A stretch of DNA of 10,755 nucleotides, taken from the NCBI GenBank assembly GCA_964614585.1, contig CAZTLW010000079.1, forward strand, positions 1 through 10,755, read 5' to 3'. Below are positions 1 to 5,036 of this stretch, piece after piece. The translations under genes and the position numbers were made by a program. The stretch is from JAHEFX01 sp964614585. Its GTDB lineage: Bacteria > Actinomycetota > Acidimicrobiia > Spongiisociales > JAENVV01. Each line of letters opens with the position of its first letter. Position 1 is the stretch's first letter. The notes beneath the pieces are model-generated. The model worked only from the letters and a program-made list of their open reading frames with translations, did no database searches and was not told the DNA's origin.

Positions 1-1
1 C

Positions 2-814
2 GGCCGTCGGCGGACGGCCATCGCCCTGACCGAACCCGACGGCGGGTCCGACCTGGCCGGCATCCGGACCCGGGCGGTGCGCGACGGTGACGAGTACGTC
101 CTGTCCGGCACCAAGTTCTGGATCACGAACGCCCGGTTCGCCGACCCGCTCCCGGTGCTCGCCACCGTCGAACCGGGGTCGGGCCACCGGGGGCTCTGCG
201 TGTTCCTCGCCCCGGGTGACGCCGAGGGCCTGACCGTGTCACGCGACCTCGGCAAGCTCGGGTACAAGGGCCCCGAGTCCTGCGAGGTGGTCCTCGACCA
301 GGTGCGGGTGCCGGCCGCCGAGTTGCTCGGCGGCGAGGAGGGACAGGGGTTCGTGCAGGTCGTCAACGCCCTCGGCGTCGGGCGGCTCAACATCGCCGGC
401 CGGGCGGTGGGCGTCGCCCAGGAGTCCTACGACCGGGCCCTCGAGTACAGCCGCCAGCGGGAGGCGTTCGGCCGCCCCATCTCGGGGTTCCAGGCGGTGC
501 AGTTGAAGCTGGCCGACATGGCCACGGCCGTCCAGACCGCCCGCCTCATCACCTGGTGGGCCGCCTGGCGCGCCGACCGCGGTGAGCGCCCCGACGTCGA
601 GGCGGGGATGGCCAAATACCACGCGTCGGAGGTCGCCCTCCAGCTCGCCCTCGACTCGATGCGCATCCACGGCGGGGCCGGGTACTCGACCGAGCTCGAG
701 GTGGAGCGGCTGTACCGGGACGCGCCGCTCATGGCGATCGGTGAGGGCACCAACGACATCCTTCGCACCCTCATCGCCAAGGGACTCGTCTCGGGGCGGG
801 CGGTGATCGGATGA
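2..814 (+). CDS. Acyl-CoA dehydrogenase, C-terminal part (5' end outside window)
   Basis: FAD-dependent acyl-CoA dehydrogenase, which oxidises an acyl-CoA to the 2,3-enoyl-CoA and passes electrons to electron-transfer flavoprotein in the cytoplasm. The frame is open from base 2, so the true start lies upstream; 270 residues are visible of a usual 380-400. The visible part begins in the middle beta domain with the family signature TEPDGGSDLAG, followed by SGTKFWITNA. The C-terminal helical domain carries REAFGRPISGFQAVQLKLADM, the RIHGGAGY motif (about residue 220), and IGEGTNDILR near residue 248, where the Glu (bases 743-745) aligns with the catalytic base of the MCAD/SCAD type. The stop overlaps the next start in ATGA, so it is probably co-transcribed with the CitE-like gene. 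The family is certain; chain length or branched specificity cannot be told. Confidence 0.95.
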   Translation, partial: GRRRTAIALTEPDGGSDLAGIRTRAVRDGDEYVLSGTKFWITNARFADPLPVLATVEPGSGHRGLCVFLAPGDAEGLTVSRDLGKLGYKGPESCEVVLDQVRVPAAELLGGEEGQGFVQVVNALGVGRLNIAGRAVGVAQESYDRALEYSRQREAFGRPISGFQAVQLKLADMATAVQTARLITWWAAWRADRGERPDVEAGMAKYHASEVALQLALDSMRIHGGAGYSTELEVERLYRDAPLMAIGEGTNDILRTLIAKGLVSGRAVIG

Positions 815-1611
815 CTTGGCCGCGCACTTGGCTGTTCGTCCCCGGCGATCGGTCCGACCGCTTCGACAAGGCCACCTCGTGCGGCGCCGACGCGGTCATC
901 GTCGACCTCGAGGACGCCGTCGAACCGGCGGCGCGTCCGGCGGCCCGCGAGGCCCTCGGGACCTGGCTGTCCGAGCGGGGTCCCACCGTCCCCGTGTGGG
1001 TCCGGGTGTCCGCCCCGGTGGCACCTCCCGAGGACCTGGCCGCGGCCGCCGGCGCCGCCGGCATCGTCGTGCCGAAGGTGGCGTCGATGGCCGAGCTCGA
1101 CGGACTGCCCGCCGGCGTCCCCGTCGTCGCCATGGTCGAGACCGCCCGTGGCCTGCGCGACGTCGCCGCCATCGCCGAGCACCCGGCGGTCGTGGGCCTC
1201 ATGATCGGCGAGTACGACCTCGCCGCCGACCTCGGCATGCCGGTCCACCCGGGCCACCCGGCGCTCGACGCGGCCCGGGCGTCGGTGGTCGTGGCGGCGG
1301 CCGCCGCGGGTCTCGAGAGCCCGATCGGCCCGGTGGACGCCGACTTCTCCAATCCCGCCGAACTGGAGGCGTCCACCCGCCGACTGGTCTCGCTGGGCTT
1401 CGGTGCCCGGGCCGTCATCCACCCGGTCCAGGTCGATCCCGTCCATCGCGGCCTCGCCCCCTCGGACGAGGAGGTGGCCGAGGCCGAGCGGGTCGTGGCG
1501 GCCTTCGAGGCGGCCGGCTCGGCGATCGGCGTCGACCGGTCGGGGCGGATGATGGACGAGGCGACCGTGCGCGGCGCCCGGCGGGTGCTGGCGAGGGCCG
1601 GGCGACGATGA
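811..1611 (+). CDS. CitE-like HpcH/HpaI aldolase/citrate lyase family protein
   Basis: A TIM-barrel, Mg-dependent lyase of the CitE-like group, whose members cleave or form C-C bonds in beta-hydroxyacyl-CoA esters such as malyl-CoA or citramalyl-CoA. The 266-residue length is normal for stand-alone CitE-like proteins. Visible family motifs are WLFVPGDR (7-14), AVIVDLEDAV (28-37, acidic metal/substrate region), the VVAMVETARGL segment with the metal-ligand Glu, GEYDLAADLG, and RAVIHPVQV followed by the C-terminal GRMMDEA segment. No citrate lyase alpha or gamma subunit (CitF, CitD) is present, which argues against a true citrate lyase complex. The ATG is in a 4-base ATGA overlap with the acyl-CoA dehydrogenase, and the stop overlaps the next gene in the same way, so a shared transcript and pathway are inferred. 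The exact substrate is unknown. Confidence 0.92.
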   Translation: MTWPRTWLFVPGDRSDRFDKATSCGADAVIVDLEDAVEPAARPAAREALGTWLSERGPTVPVWVRVSAPVAPPEDLAAAAGAAGIVVPKVASMAELDGLPAGVPVVAMVETARGLRDVAAIAEHPAVVGLMIGEYDLAADLGMPVHPGHPALDAARASVVVAAAAAGLESPIGPVDADFSNPAELEASTRRLVSLGFGARAVIHPVQVDPVHRGLAPSDEEVAEAERVVAAFEAAGSAIGVDRSGRMMDEATVRGARRVLARAGRR

Positions 1612-1898
1612 CCACCCACGTCGTGCTCTTCCGCTGGCAACCGGGCACGCCGCCCGAGCGGGTGGCCGCCCTCGGCGCCGCCCTCGACGCCATGGTCCCC
1701 GAGGTGCCGACCATCCGGTCCTATCGGCACGGGGCCGACCTCGGCCTCGCCGAGGGGAACTGGGACTACGCGGTCGTCGCGACCTTCGACGACGAGAACG
1801 GGTTCGTCGCCTATCGCGATCACCCCGTCCATGTGGCCGTGGTCGACGGCCACGTGCGCCCGATCCTCGCCGAGGCGGCCCGGGTCCAGGTCGCGTGA
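1608..1898 (+). CDS. Dabb (stress-responsive alpha/beta barrel) domain protein
   Basis: A 96-residue protein that looks like a single ferredoxin-like Dabb domain. Features seen are the N-terminal strand with HVVLFRW (4-10), a helix ending in MVPEVP, the central NWDYAVVATFDD strand, and the typical YRDHPVHVAVVDGHVRPI segment near the C-terminus. Such domains form dimeric barrels; known members include stress-induced proteins and small cyclases or hydratases, so function is not predictable from the fold. Translation is probably coupled to the upstream CitE-like gene through the ATGA overlap. It is hidden inside a longer open frame that begins near 816, but the domain starts exactly at this ATG. 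A role in handling a reactive acyl-CoA intermediate is only a guess from context. Confidence 0.85.
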   Translation: MTTHVVLFRWQPGTPPERVAALGAALDAMVPEVPTIRSYRHGADLGLAEGNWDYAVVATFDDENGFVAYRDHPVHVAVVDGHVRPILAEAARVQVA

Positions 1899-1913
1899 CC
1901 GCTCCTCTCGGTC
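1897..1913 (+). other. Small GACCG/CGGTC hairpin after the Dabb gene
   Basis: GACCG (1897-1901) and CGGTC (1909-1913) can form a 5-bp stem with a 7-base loop right at the stop codon of the Dabb gene. There is no T-tract. At this GC content it may be chance, but it lies in the only gap between the Dabb and epimerase genes. Confidence 0.2.
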
Positions 1914-1918
1914 GTCCG

Positions 1919-1924
1919 TAGGCT
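1919..1924 (+). promoter_or_regulatory. Putative -10 box TAGGCT for a leaderless epimerase transcript
   Basis: TAGGCT matches the actinobacterial TANNNT -10 element and ends 7 bases before the GTG start at 1932, so transcription would begin at or next to the start codon. No Shine-Dalgarno-like sequence is seen in the 33-base gap, which fits leaderless initiation. No convincing -35 hexamer is visible. Confidence 0.5.
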
Positions 1925-1931
1925 CGAAGCC

Positions 1932-2780
1932 GTGCCAGCCCGTGTCGTCGTCACCGGAGCCCAGGGCGGTCTCGGCCGCCATGTCGTGGCCGAGCTCCGG
2001 ACCCATGGGTACGACGTCGTTCCGGTCGACGTGTCCCCGGGCGGTCCCCCCGACCTGACCTTCGACCTGCGGGACTACGACCGGGTGCGCCAGGTCATGG
2101 CCGGGGCCGACCTCGTGGCCCACCTCGCCGCCAATCCCGAGCCCGACCGCGACGAGGCCACCGGCCCACCGCGGTTCGAGGAGAACACCGTCTCCACGTT
2201 CAACGTCTTCTGGGCCGCCTGCCACGCCGGCGTGCCCCGGGTGGCCTGGGCGTCGTCGGAGACCGTCTACGGCCACCCCTACGAGGAGGTGGCCCCGGAT
2301 TCGTTCCCGGTTCGCGAGGACGCCCGGCTCAAGCCGCAGTCCGGGTACGCCCTCTCGAAGGTGGTGGGGGAGGACCTCGCGCGGCGGCTCGAGGCGCGGT
2401 TCGGCACCACGTTCGTGGCGCTGCGGTTCTCCAACATCCTCCACCCCGACCCCGACCACCCGGCGTCGTACGCCAAGGTGCCGAGCTACCAGGCCGATCC
2501 GATGGTGCGGGTGGGCAACCTCTGGGGCTACATCGATGCCCGGGACGCGGCCGTGGCCACCCGGCTCGCCCTCGAGGCCGACCTCCCCGGCAGTCTGGAA
2601 CTGACGATCGCGGCGGCCGACACGATCGTCGACACGCCGAACGCCGAGCTCGTCGCCCGGCGCTTCCCCGACGTCCCCCTCGAGCCGGGCTGGGGTCCCC
2701 ACCGGACGCTGCTGGCCATCGACCGAGCCCGGGAGGTGTTGGGCTGGGAGCCTCAGGTCTCGTGGCGGGACGAGGTCTGA
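1932..2780 (+). CDS. NAD(P)-dependent epimerase/dehydratase (extended SDR family)
   Basis: Extended short-chain dehydrogenase/reductase, 282 residues, with a Rossmann fold. Seen directly: the dinucleotide motif TGAQGGLG (Gly9, Gly12, Gly15), the acidic residue Asp33 after the second strand, LAANPEPD in the place of the usual HLAA loop, ASSETVYG (107-114) with the catalytic Ser, YALSK (Tyr139, Lys143) as the active-site pair, and YIDARDAA (200-207), typical of GalE-like epimerases and dehydratases. The C-terminus has GWEPQVSWRDE, the usual ending of sugar epimerase-like SDRs. The GTG start is chosen because the Rossmann strand begins right there and a TANNNT box lies 7 bases upstream. The substrate is unknown; a nucleotide sugar is typical of the fold, but the neighbours suggest acyl-CoA or organic-acid metabolism. 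Confidence 0.9.
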   Translation: MPARVVVTGAQGGLGRHVVAELRTHGYDVVPVDVSPGGPPDLTFDLRDYDRVRQVMAGADLVAHLAANPEPDRDEATGPPRFEENTVSTFNVFWAACHAGVPRVAWASSETVYGHPYEEVAPDSFPVREDARLKPQSGYALSKVVGEDLARRLEARFGTTFVALRFSNILHPDPDHPASYAKVPSYQADPMVRVGNLWGYIDARDAAVATRLALEADLPGSLELTIAAADTIVDTPNAELVARRFPDVPLEPGWGPHRTLLAIDRAREVLGWEPQVSWRDEV

Positions 2781-3559
2781 TGTCGGCGACGTACGGCGAC
2801 GTCGAAGTGACGGTTCGCGACGACTTCGTTGCCACGGTCGAGATCCGTCGCCCACCCGACAACTTCTTCGACATCGATCTCGTCGACTCGCTCGTCGAGG
2901 CCTTCGACGCCCTCGACGACGACCCGGCGTGTCGGGCCATCGTCCTCCGGTCGGCGGGCAAGCACTTCTGCGCCGGGGCCGACTTCGGGGGCGATCCGAC
3001 CACGCCGATCACCGAGGCCGGCGGGCGTCGCCTCTACGACGGCGCCATCCGACTCTTCGAAGGGGTGACGCCGGTGGTCGCTGCCGTGCAGGGGGCGGCC
3101 GTCGGCGGAGGCCTGGGGTTGGCGCTCGTGGCCGACTTCCGGGTGGCGGCTCCCGAAGCCCGGTTCACGGCGAACTTCGCCCGGCTCGGCTTCCACCAGG
3201 GGTTCGGGCTTTCGGTGACCCTGCCGCGGGTCGTCGGTCGGCAGCGGGCCCTCGACCTGCTCTACACGGGCCGGCGGGTGACGGGGGAGGAGGCGTTTCG
3301 GATCGGCCTCGCCGACGGGCTGGTTCCGCTGGACGAGCTGCGTGTCGCCGCCCACGCGATGGCGGCCGAGATCGCCCGATCCGGGCCACTGGCGGTGCGC
3401 GAGATTCGGCGGACGATGCGCGGCGACCTCCCGCGGTTGGTCGCGGAGGCCACCGAGCGTGAGCAGGCCGTCCAGGAGGCATTGCAGGGCACCGAGGACT
3501 TCGCCGAGGGGGTCGCCGCAATGGCCGAGCGGCGGCTGCCGAGATTCCAGGGGCGCTGA
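2780..3559 (+). CDS. Enoyl-CoA hydratase/isomerase (crotonase) family protein
   Basis: Crotonase-fold protein of 259 residues, the usual length. The oxyanion-hole regions are clear: KHFCAGADF (61-69) and the Gly-rich GAAVGGGLGLALVADFRVAA (105-124), followed by ARFTANFARLGFHQGFG (127-143). The two glutamates that catalyse hydration in classical enoyl-CoA hydratase (rat Glu144 and Glu164) align here with Gly113 and Phe133, so ordinary hydratase chemistry is doubtful; isomerase, hydrolase or another crotonase activity is possible. The ATG at 2780 overlaps the epimerase stop (TGATG) and has GACGAGG four bases upstream. An in-frame GTG at 2762 would add six residues but lies further inside the upstream gene. 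It closes the acyl-CoA cluster; a strong hairpin follows. Confidence 0.92.
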   Translation: MSATYGDVEVTVRDDFVATVEIRRPPDNFFDIDLVDSLVEAFDALDDDPACRAIVLRSAGKHFCAGADFGGDPTTPITEAGGRRLYDGAIRLFEGVTPVVAAVQGAAVGGGLGLALVADFRVAAPEARFTANFARLGFHQGFGLSVTLPRVVGRQRALDLLYTGRRVTGEEAFRIGLADGLVPLDELRVAAHAMAAEIARSGPLAVREIRRTMRGDLPRLVAEATEREQAVQEALQGTEDFAEGVAAMAERRLPRFQGR

Positions 3560-3567
3560 ATGCGTCG

Positions 3568-3590
3568 TGGCCCGGTCGGGGACCGGGCCA
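3568..3590. terminator. Perfect 10-bp hairpin between converging genes
   Basis: TGGCCCGGTC (3568-3577) and GACCGGGCCA (3581-3590) are exact reverse complements separated by GGG. The hairpin lies between the crotonase gene ending at 3559 and the convergent tRNA gene ending at 3600. There is no T-run on either side, so it is not a textbook intrinsic terminator, but position and symmetry suggest a bidirectional transcription end or RNA-stabilising stem. Confidence 0.6.
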
Positions 3591-3599
3591 TGGGCGGGG

Positions 3600-3671
3600 A
3601 GCCGGAGAGGGGGATCGAACCCCTGGCCTGCGCTTTACGAGAGCGCTGCTCTACCACTGAGCTACTCCGGC
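3600..3671 (-). tRNA. tRNA-Thr (anticodon CGT)
   Basis: On the minus strand the sequence folds into a full cloverleaf of 72 bases. The acceptor stem GCCGGAG/CTCCGGC is perfect over 7 bp. The D-arm is GCTC-AGTGGTA-GAGC, the anticodon stem GCGCT/AGCGC encloses loop CTCGTAA, the variable loop is AGGCC, and the T-arm is AGGGG-TTCGATC-CCCCT. The anticodon CGT (complement of 3637-3639) reads the threonine codon ACG, a common codon in GC-rich genomes. The discriminator base is T and the CCA end is not encoded, so it must be added afterwards. It is the only minus-strand gene found. No integrase or duplicated tRNA end is present in the window, so there is no sign of use as an attachment site. Confidence 0.96.
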
Positions 3672-3681
3672 GGGGGACGGC

Positions 3682-3687
3682 ATGATA
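3682..3687 (-). promoter_or_regulatory. Putative -10 box (TATCAT) of the tRNA-Thr gene
   Basis: Read on the minus strand, 3687-3682 is TATCAT, five of six matches to TATAAT, ending 10 bases before the mature tRNA 5' end at 3671. That spacing would give a precursor leader of only a few bases. No clear -35 hexamer is seen at 16-18 bases. Confidence 0.5.
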
Positions 3688-3698
3688 CCGAGGGGCGT

Positions 3699-3726
3699 CC
3701 CGAACCCCCACCCCGAGCCCGAACCC
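3699..3726. repeat. Short C-rich repeats (CCCGAACCC)
   Basis: CCCGAACCC occurs at 3699-3707 and again at 3718-3726, with a one-mismatch copy CCCGAGCCC at 3712-3720. They lie in the divergent gap between the tRNA promoter and the sigma-factor gene and run directly into the inverted repeats that follow. Function unknown. Confidence 0.6.
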
Positions 3727-3799
3727 AGGGTTGTGGGCGTCGGATTCCGACGCTCACGCTCCACGGTTCGGCCTGGAGCGACGCTCACAACCCAGGGTT
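3722..3799. repeat. Long imperfect inverted repeat with nested palindrome upstream of the sigma gene
   Basis: The arms 3722-3742 and 3779-3799 are reverse complements over 21 bases with two mismatches; each arm holds the 11-base palindrome AACCCAGGGTT (3722-3732 and 3789-3799). Nested within is a second dyad, 3733-3744 against 3746-3757, with 11 of 12 positions matching around base 3745. CGACGCTCAC is also directly repeated at 3748-3757 and 3779-3788. The structure occupies most of the gap before the sigma factor gene. It could be an operator, a transcript hairpin or a degenerate intergenic repeat; the sequence alone does not decide. Confidence 0.7.
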
Positions 3800-3831
3800 G
3801 GGATCCCGGTCGTGGATGTCCTGGGGGTCGA

Positions 3832-3837
3832 TACCCT
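3832..3837 (+). promoter_or_regulatory. Putative -10 box TACCCT before the sigma gene
   Basis: TACCCT fits TANNNT and ends 8 bases before the ATG at 3846, predicting a transcript with a leader of about 0-2 bases. The 172 bases upstream hold no good match to the SigR/SigH autoregulatory promoter (GGAAT, 18 bases, GTT) pointing toward the gene. Confidence 0.4.
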
Positions 3838-3845
3838 TCCGCCCC

Positions 3846-4418
3846 ATGGCCGACCAAGCCACCTTCGGGGACGACGTGATGCCGTACGCCAAGCAGTTGT
3901 ACGCCCACGCCCTCCGGATGACCCGCAATCCCGCCGATGCCGAGGACGTGCTGCAGGAGGCGTTCCTGAAGGCCTACCGGGCCTACGACTCCTTCGAGGC
4001 CGGGACCAACCTGCGGGCCTGGCTCTATCGGATCGTCACGAACACCTACATCAACCGCTACCGATCCGCCCAGCGGCGGCCCGACGAGATCGGTTCCGAC
4101 GACCTCGAGGATTTCTACCTCTACAAGCGGATCGGCGACGCCGACACGCCATCGTCTGCCCGGTCGGCCGAGCAGTCGGTGCTCGACTCGTTCGTCGACG
4201 ACGACATCAAGGCGGCCATCGAGGACCTCGACGAGCGGTTCCGGGAGCCGGTGCTCCTCGCCGACGTCGAGGGCTTCGCCTACAAGGAGATCGCCGAGAT
4301 CATGGACATCCCCATCGGGACCGTCATGTCCCGGCTCCACCGGGGAAGAAAGCAACTCCAGAAACGGTTGTGGGAACTGGCCCTCGAACACGGCATCGTG
4401 GGAGCGACCGATGAGTGA
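3846..4418 (+). CDS. ECF RNA polymerase sigma factor, SigR/SigH type
   Basis: Sigma-70 family ECF factor of 190 residues. Region 2 spans about residues 10-75, with the core-binding and -10 recognition segment RNPADAEDVLQEAFLKAYRA (27-46) and LRAWLYRIVTNTYINRYR (56-73). A linker follows, then region 4 (about 120-178) with the helix-turn-helix FAYKEIAEIMDIPIGTVMSR (144-163). The TYINRYR and IPIGTVMSRLHRGR wording is typical of the SigR/SigH (ECF12) group that controls thiol-oxidative stress genes in actinobacteria. That assignment is strengthened by the ZAS anti-sigma gene overlapping its end by 8 bases. It has no extended N-terminus like the longer, unstable SigR isoform of Streptomyces. The ATG at 3846 is chosen because the domain begins there and a TANNNT box precedes it; the frame is open further upstream but crosses the tRNA. 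Confidence 0.95.
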   Translation: MADQATFGDDVMPYAKQLYAHALRMTRNPADAEDVLQEAFLKAYRAYDSFEAGTNLRAWLYRIVTNTYINRYRSAQRRPDEIGSDDLEDFYLYKRIGDADTPSSARSAEQSVLDSFVDDDIKAAIEDLDERFREPVLLADVEGFAYKEIAEIMDIPIGTVMSRLHRGRKQLQKRLWELALEHGIVGATDE

Positions 4419-4653
4419 TGACGCCTGCACCAACGCCCTCGAACGGGTCTACCCCTACCTCGACGGCGAACTGACCTGGGTCGAGCGCGTCAAGATCCGC
4501 TGGCACCTTCGGGTCTGCCCCCCGTGCTCGGACATCTACGACTTCGAGGACCGGGTCAAGGCGGTCGTCCACGACAGGGCGCAGGAGGACGTCCCCGACG
4601 AGGTGGTCGACCGCCTGAAGGGCTTCCTGCGCGAGCACGACTGCGACTGCTGA
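4411..4653 (+). CDS. Zinc-binding anti-sigma factor (RsrA/RshA-like, ZAS family)
   Basis: An 80-residue protein that should bind the upstream sigma factor in the cytoplasm and release it on disulfide stress. The ZAS motif is plain: His32-x3-Cys36-x2-Cys39 within WHLRVCPPC, plus Cys6, placed 26 residues before His32, the same spacing as zinc ligands Cys11 and His37 of Streptomyces RsrA. The N-terminal stretch ERVYPYLDGEL is the usual sigma-binding start of this family. The chain ends in Cys-Asp-Cys (78-80), an extra cysteine pair. No membrane segment. The start lies inside the sigma gene (8-base overlap) with GGGAG six bases upstream, so translation is coupled and should keep the two proteins in balance. 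Confidence 0.93.
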   Translation: MSDDACTNALERVYPYLDGELTWVERVKIRWHLRVCPPCSDIYDFEDRVKAVVHDRAQEDVPDEVVDRLKGFLREHDCDC

Positions 4654-4655
4654 CG

Positions 4656-4686
4656 GGCCTTCGGGCCGCCCTGCCCGCCGGGCGGG
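4656..4686 (+). terminator. Tandem short hairpins after the anti-sigma gene
   Basis: Just after the stop codon, GGCC-TTCG-GGCC (4656-4667) can form a 4-bp stem closed by a C(UUCG)G tetraloop, a very stable loop type. It is followed by a second GC stem, CCCGC against GCGGG (4674-4686). No T-run follows. Likely a weak terminator or stability element at the end of the sigma/anti-sigma unit. Confidence 0.4.
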
Positions 4687-4712
4687 GGATCCGGCACCCT
4701 CGGCCGTTCGTC

Positions 4713-4718
4713 TACGCT
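4713..4718 (+). promoter_or_regulatory. Putative -10 box TACGCT before the small membrane protein gene
   Basis: TACGCT matches TANNNT and ends 9 bases before the ATG at 4728. With the usual 6-7 base spacing, transcription would begin about 2-3 bases before the start codon, and no ribosome binding site is visible. No clear -35. Confidence 0.45.
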
Positions 4719-4727
4719 GGCCGGGAC

Positions 4728-5036
4728 ATGCGACGACTCCTGCTGCTCGGACTGATCGGACTCATCGCCTCCTTCGCCGCCCTGCCCGCATGGGCGGCCG
4801 ACGAGGAACCGGCCGAGGAACCCGAGCCCATCTCCGAGGAGACCGAGGCGCCGGTCGACGTGCCGCCCCCGGCCGTCGAGTTCGACCCCCAGCCGGTGGC
4901 GGAGGAACAGACTCCGGCGTGGACCTATCGGTTCCTCATCCCGACGCTGATGGTCCTCACCGTGCTCGTCGTCGTCGGCACCGTCGTGCAGTACTTCGTG
5001 CGGGTCGTCCGGGCTCGCTACGAACCCGTCGAGTGA
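4728..5036 (+). CDS. Small secreted/membrane protein with signal peptide and one TM segment
   Basis: Hypothetical 102-residue protein, not recognised as a named family. The N-terminus is a good signal peptide: RR, then a Leu/Ile-rich core (4-18), then a likely AWA cleavage site at residues 21-23. The mature N-terminal part (24-65) is very acidic and rich in Glu and Pro, consistent with a disordered extracytoplasmic stretch. Residues 68-90 form one transmembrane helix, followed by a short basic-then-acidic tail (RVVRARYEPVE) that should face the cytoplasm. The stop overlaps the next start in GTGA, so it is probably translationally coupled to the zinc metalloprotease homologue, which may be its partner; that is inference. 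The ATG is fixed by the signal peptide and the TANNNT box just upstream. Confidence 0.8.
   Translation: MRRLLLLGLIGLIASFAALPAWAADEEPAEEPEPISEETEAPVDVPPPAVEFDPQPVAEEQTPAWTYRFLIPTLMVLTVLVVVGTVVQYFVRVVRARYEPVE

Noticed and set aside
816..1607. Upstream extension of the Dabb frame giving a 360-residue protein
   Set aside because: The extension is an Arg/Gly/Pro-rich shadow of the CitE-like gene; the Dabb domain begins exactly at the ATG of the ATGA overlap at 1608.
771..2855. Minus-strand open frame of 694 codons
   Set aside because: It runs opposite to the CitE-like, Dabb and epimerase genes, which all have clear family motifs. Its translation is low-complexity (Arg, Gly, Asp, Ala) without any domain, typical of a shadow frame in GC-rich DNA.
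3600..3671. tRNA-Thr as an integration site for a mobile element
   Set aside because: No integrase, no duplicated tRNA 3' segment and no change of composition is seen on either side.
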